A stretch of DNA of 64,000 bases from positions 186,001 to 250,000 of the forward strand of contig CASEMN010000002.1 of the NCBI GenBank assembly GCA_949289045.1, given 5' to 3'. A program made the translations under genes and the position numbers. The DNA comes from an uncultured Oscillospiraceae bacterium. Its GTDB lineage: Bacteria > Bacillota > Clostridia > Oscillospirales > Acutalibacteraceae. The notes under the pieces were generated by a model. That model saw only the letters and a list, made by a program, of their open reading frames with translations. It was not told the origin of the DNA and searched no databases. Of this stretch, positions 18,158 through 27,121 are shown piece after piece; the stretch's first letter is position 1, and the number at the start of each line of letters is the position of its first letter.

Positions 18158-19042
18158 ATGGAAAAGTGCAGTCTTTGTCCGAGAATGTGTAAAGTAAAAA
18201 GAGAAAAAGAATTACCCTCCCAAGGCTTTTGTAAAATGCCCGACTCCCCGGTTTTAGCAAGAGCCGCTCTTCACTTTTGGGAAGAGCCCTGCATAAGCGG
18301 CGAAAAAGGTTCAGGTACTGTTTTTTTCTCTGGCTGCTCTCTGGGATGCGTCTTTTGTCAGAACAGCAAAATAAGCACTGGTGGCTTCGGTACTCCTGTA
18401 ACAGAACAGCGGCTTTCGGAAATTTTTGACGAGCTTATTGCCCTCGGAGCAAACAATATAAACCTTGTAAATCCCACCCATTTTGCCGCTTCCATAAGGA
18501 GGGTTCTCAAAAAGAAGAAGCCTTCTGTTCCCGTAGTATATAACAGCTCCGGATATGAAAGAGTTGAAACACTTCGCTCCCTTGACGGACTTATAGACGT
18601 ATACCTTCCCGACTTTAAATATGTCAGCAGCAGCGTTTCCGCAAAATACTCCGGAGCGGCTGATTATTTTGACTTTGCGTCAAAGGCAATTGAAGAAATG
18701 ATCCGTCAGGTAGGTGCTCCCCGGTACGATGAAAAAGGACTTATCACTAAAGGAGTTATAATAAGACATCTTATTTTACCGGAGCATACAAAGGAGTCCA
18801 TTAAAGTTTTAAGGTATATTTGGGAAAATTATCCTAAAAATATACCCGTAAGCCTTATGTGCCAATATACCCCCTGTTCAAGAGCTGAGGAGTTTCCAGA
18901 AATAAACAGAAAAATAACTAAAAGGGAATATGAAAAAGTCATAAACGCAATGCTGGAAATGGGCTTTGAAGACGGCTTCCTTCAGGAGATAACTTCAGCG
19001 CAAAAAAAGTACATTCCGGATTTCGACCTTACCGGAATTTGA
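18158..19042 (+). CDS. Radical SAM protein, PflA-like
   Basis: 294 residues. The radical SAM cluster motif is C60-x3-C64-x2-C67 (CSLGCVFC), and an N-terminal cysteine set CSLCPRMC precedes it. The layout is that of the PflX-type pyruvate formate-lyase activating enzyme-related family, which cleaves S-adenosylmethionine to make a radical. The target protein or substrate is not known, and no glycyl radical enzyme is adjacent. AAAGGA lies before the ATG. It is transcribed divergently from coaX. Confidence 0.87.
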   Translation: MEKCSLCPRMCKVKREKELPSQGFCKMPDSPVLARAALHFWEEPCISGEKGSGTVFFSGCSLGCVFCQNSKISTGGFGTPVTEQRLSEIFDELIALGANNINLVNPTHFAASIRRVLKKKKPSVPVVYNSSGYERVETLRSLDGLIDVYLPDFKYVSSSVSAKYSGAADYFDFASKAIEEMIRQVGAPRYDEKGLITKGVIIRHLILPEHTKESIKVLRYIWENYPKNIPVSLMCQYTPCSRAEEFPEINRKITKREYEKVINAMLEMGFEDGFLQEITSAQKKYIPDFDLTGI

Positions 19043-19201
19043 TTGTGTTAAATAAATATAAAAAATAACTATCTATTGTCAAATTTCACAAATTTCTATA
19101 GAATTAATCGAAAAAAATAAATATATTTAGTCTTTTTGTTGGACATTATTCTATCTTTTTTGTCAATTACTACAAAATTCTTTCAAATAGTAACAAAATA
19201 G

Positions 19202-19230
19202 TTACAAAATTTCAAAACTTATGCTATAAT
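19202..19230 (+). promoter_or_regulatory. Promoter of the alpha/beta hydrolase gene
   Basis: TTACAA, 17-bp spacer, TATAAT with the extended TGC. The upstream region (19043-19200) is very AT-rich, with imperfect repeats of AGT(A/T)ACAAAAT; no gene is visible in it. Confidence 0.6.
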
Positions 19231-19282
19231 ATTTTGCGTAAATTGAAGATGTTAAATTACACTAACATGAATGATATTTTTT

Positions 19283-19305
19283 AGAGCTGACATAGCTCCA
19301 GCTCT
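19283..19305 (+). terminator. Hairpin in the hydrolase leader, attenuator-like
   Basis: AGAGCTG and CAGCTCT form a 7-bp stem followed by TTTTGATTATTT, 28 bp before the hydrolase start and downstream of its promoter. It may be a weak attenuator or only a structured leader. Confidence 0.4.
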
Positions 19306-19332
19306 TTTGATTATTTCCCTTACGGAAGGAGC

Positions 19333-20298
19333 ATGAACATTATGAATATTTCTGTTAACGAGTATACTTTTCCGTCCTCTTCAGGACTTGCCGATATCTA
19401 CGCCCGCTCTTACGCCCCTGTTCAGGAGGATGAAATAAAGGGCATTGTTCAGATTTGCCACGGTATGGCTGAACACAGCGGAAGATACGATGAATTTGCA
19501 AGATTCCTGAGCAGCAACGGATTTGCAGTTTTTATTAACGACCATCTCGGTCACGGTCTCTCTGTTAAAAATGACAGTGAACTTGGATATTTTGGTGACA
19601 AAACCGGACGTCACGACCTTGTAAACGATGTAAAACTTTTAACCGACATTGCCCGCAGCACATACCCTGATAAACCGTTTTTTATTTTCGGACACAGTAT
19701 GGGTTCGTTTATTGCAAGACGCTACACAGAGAAATTCGGCATGAATATTAACGGAGCAATTTTCTGCGGAACAAGCGGAACAAATCCCGCCGCAGGCATC
19801 GCCGTTAAAATCGCTGAATTTGTAGCTTCAAGAAAAGGCGTGCATCACAGAAGCGAATTTATTAACAAAATTGCCTTCGGCGGCTATAACAAGCACGTTG
19901 GCGAAAAGCGTACTGATTTCGACTGGCTTACCCGTGACGAATCTATTGTTGACGCTTATATTGCCGACCCCAAATGCGGTTTCCTTTTCACAGCTGCCGG
20001 TTACAGAGACCTTTTCGACATTCTGCGCAGCGTTTCCACACGTTCGTGGTACAATAACGTTCCTTTTATTCTGCCGATTCTTCTTATCTCCGGAACAGAA
20101 GATCCGGTAGGTGAATACGGAAAGGGAGTGAGACAGGTCTTTCACGATCTCAAAAAGACAGGCCACAAAGACGTAACACTTAAACTCTATGAAAACGACA
20201 GACACGAAATTTTAAATGAACTTAATAAGCAGCAGGTTTTTGACGATGTGCTTAGTTGGCTCTGTGAAGTTTTGGCCAAACAACAGCCTCAGTCATAA
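19333..20298 (+). CDS. Alpha/beta hydrolase, monoacylglycerol-lipase-like
   Basis: 321 residues. The nucleophile elbow is GHSMG (Ser122), the oxyanion region reads ICHGMAEHSGRY, and a NDHLGHGLS segment is typical of the lysophospholipase/monoglyceride lipase group (serine aminopeptidase S33 clan). A late SGTEDPVG and NDRHEILNE supply the probable Asp and His. It has no signal peptide and is likely cytoplasmic. An ATG three codons downstream (19342) has slightly better spacing to AAGGAG and could be the real start. The flavodoxin-like gene follows 48 bp later. Confidence 0.85.
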   Translation: MNIMNISVNEYTFPSSSGLADIYARSYAPVQEDEIKGIVQICHGMAEHSGRYDEFARFLSSNGFAVFINDHLGHGLSVKNDSELGYFGDKTGRHDLVNDVKLLTDIARSTYPDKPFFIFGHSMGSFIARRYTEKFGMNINGAIFCGTSGTNPAAGIAVKIAEFVASRKGVHHRSEFINKIAFGGYNKHVGEKRTDFDWLTRDESIVDAYIADPKCGFLFTAAGYRDLFDILRSVSTRSWYNNVPFILPILLISGTEDPVGEYGKGVRQVFHDLKKTGHKDVTLKLYENDRHEILNELNKQQVFDDVLSWLCEVLAKQQPQS

Positions 20299-20346
20299 AG
20301 TAAATAAATGAAGCTTTTTAACTAAATCAAAGTGAGGAAGATTTGA

Positions 20347-20823
20347 ATGAAAACGCTTTTCATCTATTACTGTTCGGATTCTCAAATAGGAAAGATTTGC
20401 GCCGAAAGCGCAGACAGCAAGTATGTTGATGTTATTGAAATTTCTCCACGATATTCCTGCGGATTCACCAGAAAGCTTTCACGTGCTTTAAGCGGCGAAG
20501 GTGTAAGAATTAAGGAAAATGATATAGATTTTTCAAAGTATGATAGCGTAATTGTTGCATCAACCCTTATCGGCGGTGTACTTTCGCCGGTTGTTAATGA
20601 ATTTCTTCATACTACCAACCTTTACGGAGTTGAAGTTACAGGAGTGCTCATAAAGGGAAGTGTTTTTTCACGCCACACCGCTGAGGTATTCAGAAAACGC
20701 ATTGCTCTCGCCGGCGGTAACTGCCGCAGCGTAGTTACAATTCCGGCAAAGGAAATTAAGAAAAATCACTCCAATGTTATGGAATATGTTAAGAATGCTG
20801 TCATCAAGGCGGAATCTTTCTAA
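20347..20823 (+). CDS. Flavodoxin-like protein
   Basis: 158 residues. The N-terminus TLFIYYCSDSQIGKI replaces the classic flavodoxin phosphate loop, and the pattern of a beta strand ending in VIVASTLIGG followed by a helix fits a flavodoxin fold of the protoporphyrinogen-oxidase-like group. It may bind FMN for electron transfer, but the exact role is unknown. It is co-directional with the hydrolase gene and followed by a very strong terminator. Confidence 0.65.
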   Translation: MKTLFIYYCSDSQIGKICAESADSKYVDVIEISPRYSCGFTRKLSRALSGEGVRIKENDIDFSKYDSVIVASTLIGGVLSPVVNEFLHTTNLYGVEVTGVLIKGSVFSRHTAEVFRKRIALAGGNCRSVVTIPAKEIKKNHSNVMEYVKNAVIKAESF

Positions 20824-20843
20824 AAGTCCCCTTTCAAAATTCT

Positions 20844-20885
20844 AAAAGATGCTCTGTACAGTAAGGATTGTACAGAGCATCTTTT
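20844..20885 (+). terminator. Strong terminator after the flavodoxin-like gene
   Basis: A perfect 16-bp stem starting AAAAGATGCTCTGTAC, a ten-base loop, and a T-run that forms part of the stem. Confidence 0.92.
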
Positions 20886-20911
20886 ATTAATATTCTATTG
20901 CAAAAATAAGA

Positions 20912-20936
20912 GCCTGAAATCTTTTAAGATTCAGGC
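20912..20936 (-). terminator. Terminator after the GtrA-family gene
   Basis: On the minus strand GCCTGAA/TTCAGGC with further inner pairing, followed by CTTATTTTTG. Together with the neighbouring hairpin it separates converging genes. Confidence 0.75.
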
Positions 20937-20946
20937 CCTTTTATTA

Positions 20947-21486
20947 TCAGTTTTCTTTCTTTTCAACTTTGCGCATTATTACGAATTTTTCAAGAGGGAA
21001 CAATACTACAAAGTTAAGAACACTAAAGCACATTTTTGCAATGTTTGTTGCAAGGTCATAACCCATGTTAGCGCTTTCCTGAAGCATGTAGCTTATCTGG
21101 GGAGCAAAATAGGTCTGTGCGCAAATAAGCGCAACAATTACAACGAAATAAACTACTACGCTGAAAGTGAGGTTCATGTTTGAACCAAAGGTCTTTTTTC
21201 TGTTTACAACGAAGGAGATTATCTGTGCAACGGTTGTAGAAACAAGGAACGCAATCATTGTTCCGAGACCTTCTACGCCGTCTCCCTTATAATGGAATAC
21301 AAACCAGTTAAAAGGCTGCATATTGAGATTTGTTATTGCATCAATATGGTTCATAATATTGAGTATTGCAAATTCGGAAATCATTGCAATAAGACTTGCA
21401 AAAGTAAATTTTACAAACTGCCATATTGTGACAAAACCAGAACCCTTTTCCTCCGTCTTCTTATCGAGCTGATCAAGCTTTCCCAT
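20947..21486 (-). CDS. GtrA-family membrane protein
   Basis: 179 residues with four predicted membrane helices (about 25-45, 72-95, 110-130 and 145-165). The phrase FVVNRKKTFGS after the second helix is the GtrA signature. GtrA-like proteins are thought to help move lipid-linked sugars across the membrane in surface glycan synthesis; no glycosyltransferase is adjacent here. AGGAG lies before the ATG. It is a single-gene unit. Confidence 0.82.
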   Translation of the reverse strand: MGKLDQLDKKTEEKGSGFVTIWQFVKFTFASLIAMISEFAILNIMNHIDAITNLNMQPFNWFVFHYKGDGVEGLGTMIAFLVSTTVAQIISFVVNRKKTFGSNMNLTFSVVVYFVVIVALICAQTYFAPQISYMLQESANMGYDLATNIAKMCFSVLNFVVLFPLEKFVIMRKVEKKEN

Positions 21487-21674
21487 AACGTCACTCCTTA
21501 GGAATATTTGTTTTATATTTTAGCACAGCAAATGGCTAAAAAGCAATAAAATAAAACTATATTTTACTTTTATTTACAAAAATTTATGTCTATTTTTTCA
21601 CAATGTTTTTTGCGTACATTTATAAAGTTATTGCTTTTTTTCTGAAAAAGGTATTAATAATTGAAAATCAATGC

Positions 21675-21680
21675 TATAAT
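21675..21680 (+). promoter_or_regulatory. Extended -10 promoter of nagB
   Basis: TATAAT preceded by TGC, 49 bp before the nagB ATG. No good -35 hexamer lies at the right distance. Confidence 0.5.
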
Positions 21681-21728
21681 GTATGTGATTTGAGCACAGA
21701 ATCGATTAATTATTTGGAGGAACTTAAC

Positions 21729-22448
21729 ATGAAAGTAATCGTTTTAGATAACGCCGCTCAGATAGGCGAAGAAGTAGGTAAGATTTTTGTAAATCAGGTA
21801 AATAATAAACCCGATTCAGTTCTTGGACTTGCAACAGGTATGTCCCCCGTACCTACATATGACTACATGGCAAAAGAATATGCAGCCGGAAACGTAAGTT
21901 TTAAAAATGTCACCACTTTTAACCTTGACGAATACTGCGACCTTCCCAAAAGCGACAAAAACAGCTTTTATTCCTTTATGGTTGACAATCTTTTCTCCCG
22001 CACTGATATTGACCTTGATAAGGTAAACTTCATTGACGGAAACGCTGAAGAAAAAGCTGAGTGTGAGCGCTATGAAAAGGCAATTGAAACTGCCGGCGGA
22101 ATTGACCTTCAGCTTCTTGGAATCGGTACAAACGGACATATAGGCTTCAACGAGCCTGCCGACGAATTCACACAGCACACCTACAAGGTAAAACTTACAG
22201 ACAGCACAATCGCTTCCAACCAGAAATTTTTTGGCGATGTTCCCATGCCCCGCTATGCAATGACAATGGGTATAGGCAGCATTATGAAGGCTAAAAAAAT
22301 CGTCCTCATAGCCACAGGCGAAAGCAAGGCAAAGGCAGCTTATGCAATGGTCAAGGGAGAAGTTTCCCCCTCCTGCCCTGCTTCCGTGCTTCAGAACCAT
22401 GAGGATGCAGTAATCTTCCTCGACAAGGAAGCTGCAAAGCTTCTTTAA
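21729..22448 (+). CDS. nagB: Glucosamine-6-phosphate deaminase
   Basis: 239 residues. It converts glucosamine-6-phosphate to fructose-6-phosphate and ammonia in amino-sugar breakdown. Key text includes LGLATGMSPVPTYDYM, TTFNLDEYCDL with the catalytic Asp, and GIGTNGHIGFNEP. The frame is open further upstream, but the ATG at 21729 has GGAGG eight bases before it and matches the family start. It is monocistronic, with its own promoter and terminator; nagA is not in the window. Confidence 0.96.
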   Translation: MKVIVLDNAAQIGEEVGKIFVNQVNNKPDSVLGLATGMSPVPTYDYMAKEYAAGNVSFKNVTTFNLDEYCDLPKSDKNSFYSFMVDNLFSRTDIDLDKVNFIDGNAEEKAECERYEKAIETAGGIDLQLLGIGTNGHIGFNEPADEFTQHTYKVKLTDSTIASNQKFFGDVPMPRYAMTMGIGSIMKAKKIVLIATGESKAKAAYAMVKGEVSPSCPASVLQNHEDAVIFLDKEAAKLL

Positions 22449-22488
22449 TAACCAGTTTCAGTTCAAATAAAATTTAAAACAATACACT

Positions 22489-22521
22489 AAGGGATGCTTC
22501 ACATAAAGTGAGGCATCCCTT
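22489..22521 (+). terminator. Terminator after nagB
   Basis: AAGGGATGC and GCATCCCTT pair with a further TCAC/GTGA step, then five T. Confidence 0.9.
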
Positions 22522-22562
22522 TTTCTCATTCAGATGTTGATATTTCTTTTTACTTTTGCCTT

Positions 22563-23381
22563 TCAGCTTATCTTTTCTGCCGCATACAAGAACTCATCTG
22601 TGTCACCGTCAATGGCCACAATGGGGTTTAAGTCAATCAACACCGCTTCATCGTTTCCGCTGAATTCATACACTTTCATTCCACCAACCGTTCCGAGATA
22701 ATCTCCTTTCTGGGGTTCCGGGTAAAAATATGCCTGTCTGTCAACGATACCGTATTTTTCACCGTCAATTTCAAACTCACCATCAAAAATAAAATCATAC
22801 CTGATTATCATACCGTTAGCCTTAATTGCAAAACTTTCATTAATTGGAACGCCTTTAATGGAATAAACGGTCACTTTATATTCATTTTGCATCTCGGTAT
22901 ACTCAGCGCCTAAGTCAGCTTGCATTAATCCACTTTCACAATTGGCTGAATATAATCTATGATTGAGTATCATGTAATAAGGAATGCAAACCCCCATTGA
23001 CACGCCTGAATCTATTTTCGATGACGATGTTGCATCCTCAGTCGAAGCTCCTTGCGTTTCCCCGGGAATGGGAGCCGCACTCAGGGTAGTATCATCGTCT
23101 GTAATAAATAAAGAATTTCCGCTATCCGTACTGTTCTCTCCGATAATCGGTGGCTGCTGAAAGACGTTTCCTTTATTGATGGCTGCAACTGCGGCAATTA
23201 TCACAAATGCTGCCACAGCACAGACTGCGGCACGGCGATGTGTTTTCCTGTAGCTTCTTCTCTGCTTATTTGTATCCATATAAACTAAAATGGGTTCGCT
23301 TTTTATCCTTTCCCACACACTTTCGGGAGCATAAATCTTCATTGCATCTTTCATATATTTTTCTATTTTACGGCGTTTCAT
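22563..23381 (-). CDS. Probable anti-sigma factor, membrane-anchored
   Basis: 272 residues. A basic cytoplasmic segment of about 50 residues contains MKIYAPESVWERIK, followed by one membrane helix (about 50-70) and an extracytoplasmic domain with a Ser/Thr/Asp-rich linker. No zinc-binding HxxxCxxC motif is evident. It overlaps the end of the sigma factor gene by 14 bp, the typical arrangement of a sigma/anti-sigma pair. The role is inferred from position and topology. A TTG at 23387 is in frame; the ATG at 23381 with GGAG nine bases before it is preferred. Confidence 0.65.
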   Translation of the reverse strand: MKRRKIEKYMKDAMKIYAPESVWERIKSEPILVYMDTNKQRRSYRKTHRRAAVCAVAAFVIIAAVAAINKGNVFQQPPIIGENSTDSGNSLFITDDDTTLSAAPIPGETQGASTEDATSSSKIDSGVSMGVCIPYYMILNHRLYSANCESGLMQADLGAEYTEMQNEYKVTVYSIKGVPINESFAIKANGMIIRYDFIFDGEFEIDGEKYGIVDRQAYFYPEPQKGDYLGTVGGMKVYEFSGNDEAVLIDLNPIVAIDGDTDEFLYAAEKIS

Positions 23382-23922
23382 CTGCAAACACTCCTTTTTC
23401 CTTAAAATAGCGTTTCAGTTTTTTAATAGCATATCCGTACTTTGAACGCACTGACAAATAAGACATTCCGAGAACTTTTGCAATTTCAGTTTGCTTGAGA
23501 CCCGAAAACATGTAAAGCGAAACTATCATTCGTTCATCCTCGCTGAGAGAACTTAACGCTTCCATCACAATAACCGTATTTTCTGTTTTTTCTCTTTCGT
23601 CTTCCTTTTTGGAAAATGAAGCTAAAGTTTCATCATCAACACAGATACATTTCGAATTCGCCTTGATGCTGTCCATACAGCAGTTTCTGGCTATACTGAA
23701 AATCCACGCTTTGGGATTTGTTCCGCCTTTGTAATTTCTCGCCGACTGCATAACGGCGAGAAAGGTTTCCTCTTGTACGTCTTCTGCAAGCTGATAATCT
23801 TTAACTAATGACAGCGCAAACAAATAAATCGGATTTTTCATTTCATCATATAATTGCCTTAGTGCCTCACGGTTACCTTTTGCAATTTCACATATACACA
23901 AATCTAATTGCCTGCCCGTCAT
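23368..23922 (-). CDS. ECF-type RNA polymerase sigma factor
   Basis: 184 residues. Sigma region 2 is visible (LFALSLVKDYQLAEDVQEET) and region 4 near the C-terminus (LSEDERMIVSLYMF, then a helix-turn-helix around KQTEIAKVLGMSYLSVRSK). ECF sigma factors direct RNA polymerase to a small regulon in response to a signal, usually held by the co-encoded anti-sigma factor. The frame is open 40 codons upstream, but GGGG lies eight bases before the ATG at 23922. The anti-sigma gene is translationally coupled downstream. Confidence 0.88.
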   Translation of the reverse strand: MTGRQLDLCICEIAKGNREALRQLYDEMKNPIYLFALSLVKDYQLAEDVQEETFLAVMQSARNYKGGTNPKAWIFSIARNCCMDSIKANSKCICVDDETLASFSKKEDEREKTENTVIVMEALSSLSEDERMIVSLYMFSGLKQTEIAKVLGMSYLSVRSKYGYAIKKLKRYFKEKGVFADETP

Positions 23923-24116
23923 TTTCTCATCCCCTTTATGTCTCTGATTATATATCTCTTTGAAACTGTAAAATGCATAATTATTTTCATTTATTATAAT
24001 ACCGTTCACTGAGAAACGATATTGTGTTACTTTCCGCTTCACGCTAATTTTTGGATAAAATCAGGGTATATCTAACTATAGTAGGAAAAAACTGCCTTCT
24101 CTTTCCCTGCCCCGTC

Positions 24117-24145
24117 TTGTTTTTAAATTTAAATAATGGTAGAAT
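24117..24145 (+). promoter_or_regulatory. Promoter of metG
   Basis: TTGTTT, 17-bp spacer, TAGAAT. The leader is about 30 nt, too short for a T-box. Confidence 0.6.
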
Positions 24146-24179
24146 AATTTGTAATATTCTGTTTCACAAGGAGGAACAA

Positions 24180-26117
24180 ATGATGAGTAAAGAAAAATTC
24201 TACATCACCACACCCATTTACTATCCGTCTGCCAATCTGCATATAGGTCACGCTTACTGCTCAGTTATGGCGGATACAGTCGCCAGATATAAGCGAATGC
24301 AGGGTTACGATGTAATGTTCCTCACAGGTACCGACGAACACGGACAGAAAATTGAGGAGATTGCAAAGAAAAACGGCGTAACGCCTAAGGAATACGTCGA
24401 CAAGGTAGTTGCGGGAATCAAGGATTTGTGGACGCTTATGAACGTAAGCTACGACCGTTTTATCCGCACAACCGACGATTATCATGTAAAGGCTGTTCAG
24501 AAGATTTTCCGTGCTCTCTACGAAAAGGGAGATATCTACAAGGGCGAGTACAAGGGAATGTACTGCACCCCCTGCGAATCTTTCTGGACTGAAACCCAGC
24601 TTGTTGACGGCAAATGTCCCGACTGCGGACGTGAAGTAAAAGCTGCTTCCGAAGAGGCATATTTCTTCCGCCTTTCAAAGTATCAGGATAAGATTTTAAA
24701 CCTTCTTGAAGAGCATCCTGAGTTCCTTGAGCCTGCATCACGCCGCAACGAAATGATAAACAATTTCATCCGTCCCGGCCTTGAGGATTTGTGTGTTTCA
24801 AGAACCTCTTTCAAATGGGGCGTTCCTGTAGATTTCGATGATAACCATGTAGTTTATGTTTGGGTTGACGCTCTGTCAAACTATATCACCGCTCTCGGCT
24901 ACGGCTCCGATGACACATCCCTTTATGAAAAATACTGGCCTGCCGATATCCACCTTGTAGGTAAGGAAATTGTACGTTTCCACACAATCATCTGGCCTGC
25001 AATGCTTATGGCTCTTGACCTTCCCCTTCCCAAAAAGGTTCTCGGTCACGGCTGGCTTAACTTTAACGGAGACAAGATGAGCAAATCAAAGGGCAACGTT
25101 GTTGACCCCTCCATACTCTGCTCACGCTACGGCGTTGACGCTATCCGTTATTTCCTTTTAAGGGATATCCCCTTCGGCTCTGACGGAAACTTTACAAACG
25201 AAGCCCTTATTAACCGCATTAACTCCGACCTTGCAAATGACCTTGGAAACCTCGTTTCAAGAACTGAGGCAATGGTTGGAAAGTATTTCGGCGGAGTCCT
25301 CCCCGAAGACAGAGAAGCCGGAGATTTTGATGATGATCTTATTGCAACTGCCGTTGCTGTTAGAGAAAATGTCGAAAAGCAGATGGAAACTCTCCAGTTC
25401 CCCAACGCTCTTTCAGAAATCTGGAAACTTATTTCCAGAACCAACAAGTATATTGACGAAACCATGCCCTGGGCTCTTGCAAAGGATGAAGATAAGAAAG
25501 CAAGACTTGGTGCGGTTATGTACAATCTCTGCGAAAGCATCCGCATTATCTCTTCTCTTATTGTTCCTTTCCTTCCCACAACTGCACAGACAATTCAGGA
25601 AAGATTTGTATGCGACAAAGCTCTTTTCTCCTACGATAATGCCGCTTCATGGGGACTTCTTCCCGCCGGCACAGAGATTAAGAAGGGCAGCATAATCTTC
25701 CCCCGTCTCGACCTTACAAAGGAACTTGATGAGCTTGAAAAGCTCACAAAGAAGCCTGAGCCTGAGAAAAAGGAAATCCCCGGCATTGCTGAGATGATTT
25801 CTATTGATGATTTCGGCAAGGTTGATTTGAGAGTTGCGGAAATCAAGGACTGCTTCCCTGTTAAAAAGTCAAAGAAACTGCTCCAAATAACCTTGGATGA
25901 CGGTACAGGAACTCCCAGAACAGTTGCTTCCGGAATTGCCCCCTGGTACAAGCCCGAAGACCTTATCGGTCATAAGGTAATGGTTGTGGCAAACTTAAAG
26001 CCCGCAAAGCTCTGCGGAGTTGAAAGCTGCGGAATGATTCTTGCAGCTGACTGCGACGAAAACGATGTAAAGGTAGTCTTTGTGGACGGTATGCCCAACG
26101 GAGCAAAAATCAGATAA
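24180..26117 (+). CDS. metG: Methionyl-tRNA synthetase
   Basis: 645 residues. The class I signatures are HIGH (21-24) and KMSKS (299-303). A single zinc knuckle has CTPC (Cys129, Cys132) and CPDC (Cys146, Cys149). The last 110 residues are an EMAP/Trbp111-like tRNA-binding domain (KVDLRVAEIKDC). It charges tRNA-Met in the cytoplasm. Two adjacent ATG codons follow AGGAGG; the first was taken. tatD follows 70 bp later, beyond a hairpin. Confidence 0.97.
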   Translation: MMSKEKFYITTPIYYPSANLHIGHAYCSVMADTVARYKRMQGYDVMFLTGTDEHGQKIEEIAKKNGVTPKEYVDKVVAGIKDLWTLMNVSYDRFIRTTDDYHVKAVQKIFRALYEKGDIYKGEYKGMYCTPCESFWTETQLVDGKCPDCGREVKAASEEAYFFRLSKYQDKILNLLEEHPEFLEPASRRNEMINNFIRPGLEDLCVSRTSFKWGVPVDFDDNHVVYVWVDALSNYITALGYGSDDTSLYEKYWPADIHLVGKEIVRFHTIIWPAMLMALDLPLPKKVLGHGWLNFNGDKMSKSKGNVVDPSILCSRYGVDAIRYFLLRDIPFGSDGNFTNEALINRINSDLANDLGNLVSRTEAMVGKYFGGVLPEDREAGDFDDDLIATAVAVRENVEKQMETLQFPNALSEIWKLISRTNKYIDETMPWALAKDEDKKARLGAVMYNLCESIRIISSLIVPFLPTTAQTIQERFVCDKALFSYDNAASWGLLPAGTEIKKGSIIFPRLDLTKELDELEKLTKKPEPEKKEIPGIAEMISIDDFGKVDLRVAEIKDCFPVKKSKKLLQITLDDGTGTPRTVASGIAPWYKPEDLIGHKVMVVANLKPAKLCGVESCGMILAADCDENDVKVVFVDGMPNGAKIR

Positions 26118-26130
26118 CTTAATTTACAAC

Positions 26131-26160
26131 ATAAATGCCGGCAAAACTGTCGGCATTTAT
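26131..26160 (+). terminator. Hairpin between metG and tatD
   Basis: A perfect 10-bp stem (ATAAATGCCG with CGGCATTTAT) and ten-base loop, with a poor T-tract. It may be a partial terminator. Confidence 0.55.
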
Positions 26161-26187
26161 TGATTAACTTAAAAAGGATTATTTCAA

Positions 26188-26964
26188 ATGGAATATATTT
26201 TTGACTCTCATGCTCACTATGACGATGAAGCTTTCGACGAAGATCGTTTTGAGATTATTGAATCCCTTAAAGAAAAAGGAGTATGCGGCGTTATAAACTG
26301 CGGATGCACTCCCGAAAGCACAGAAACAGCTTTAGCTCTTTCTGAAAAGTTTGATTTTGTCTATTTTGCAAGCGGTATTCATCCCGAAAACATCCCCGCT
26401 CCCGAAGAGGACGAAAAAGTTTTCGCTAAAATTAAGGAACTGGCAAAACATAAGAAATGTGTTGCCATAGGTGAAATCGGTCTCGACTATCACTATGAGG
26501 ACGGAGCTCCCCGTGAAAGACAGATTGAATGGTTTGAAAAGCAGCTGATTCTTGCCAATGAGCTTTCACTGCCTGTTATAGTCCACGACAGGGACTCACA
26601 TGCGGATATTTTAGAGCTTCTAAAGAAACAACGTCCGAAAGGCGTGGTACACTGTTTCAGCGGAAGCCTTGAAATGGCTCAGGAAGTGCTGAAACTGGGA
26701 ATGTACATAGGTCTCGGCGGCGCTGTCACTTTTAAAAACGCCAAAAAGCCCGTACGTGTTGCAGAGGGAATCCCCATTGACAGACTGCTTCTTGAAACCG
26801 ACTGCCCCTATATGGCTCCCGTTCCATTCAGAGGCAAGAGGTGTGACTCTTCATTGATAGCTTTCACAGCTCAAAAGATAGCTGAAATCAGAGGCATCAC
26901 CACAGATGAAGTTCTGAGAGCAGGAAAAATAAACGCCTGTACGCTTTTCGGTATAGAAGCGTAA
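26188..26964 (+). CDS. TatD-family metal-dependent hydrolase
   Basis: 258 residues. The metal-binding HxH is at His8 and His10 (FDSHAHYDD), followed by GEIGLDYH, VIVHDRDSHAD, HCFSGSLEMA and the late LLLETDCPYMAP. These are the TatD motifs. Family members act as 3'-5' exonucleases or D-aminoacyl-tRNA deacylase-like enzymes. A position next to metG is common in Firmicutes. AAGGA lies before the ATG, and a strong terminator follows. Confidence 0.93.
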   Translation: MEYIFDSHAHYDDEAFDEDRFEIIESLKEKGVCGVINCGCTPESTETALALSEKFDFVYFASGIHPENIPAPEEDEKVFAKIKELAKHKKCVAIGEIGLDYHYEDGAPRERQIEWFEKQLILANELSLPVIVHDRDSHADILELLKKQRPKGVVHCFSGSLEMAQEVLKLGMYIGLGGAVTFKNAKKPVRVAEGIPIDRLLLETDCPYMAPVPFRGKRCDSSLIAFTAQKIAEIRGITTDEVLRAGKINACTLFGIEA

Positions 26965-26983
26965 ATTTCACCGTAAAAATTTA

Positions 26984-27009
26984 TCCCCTTGCAGCTGACT
27001 GTAAGGGGA
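26984..27009 (+). terminator. Terminator after tatD
   Basis: An 11-bp stem (TCCCCTTGCAG with CTGTAAGGGGA, one G-T pair), loop CTGA, then ATTTTTT. Confidence 0.92.
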
Positions 27010-27121
27010 ATTTTTTATAAAAAGTTATGTGCAACTGGCGGTTGCTAATATTTCAAAGGATACTTGGTCGACATTCCTTTAGTTCACTGGTACAATCGGA
27101 TCAAAGAAAGGGAGTGAGTTT

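Noticed and set aside
24043-24179. T-box or SAM riboswitch upstream of metG
   Set aside because: The leader after the best promoter is about 30 nt and carries no conserved motif.
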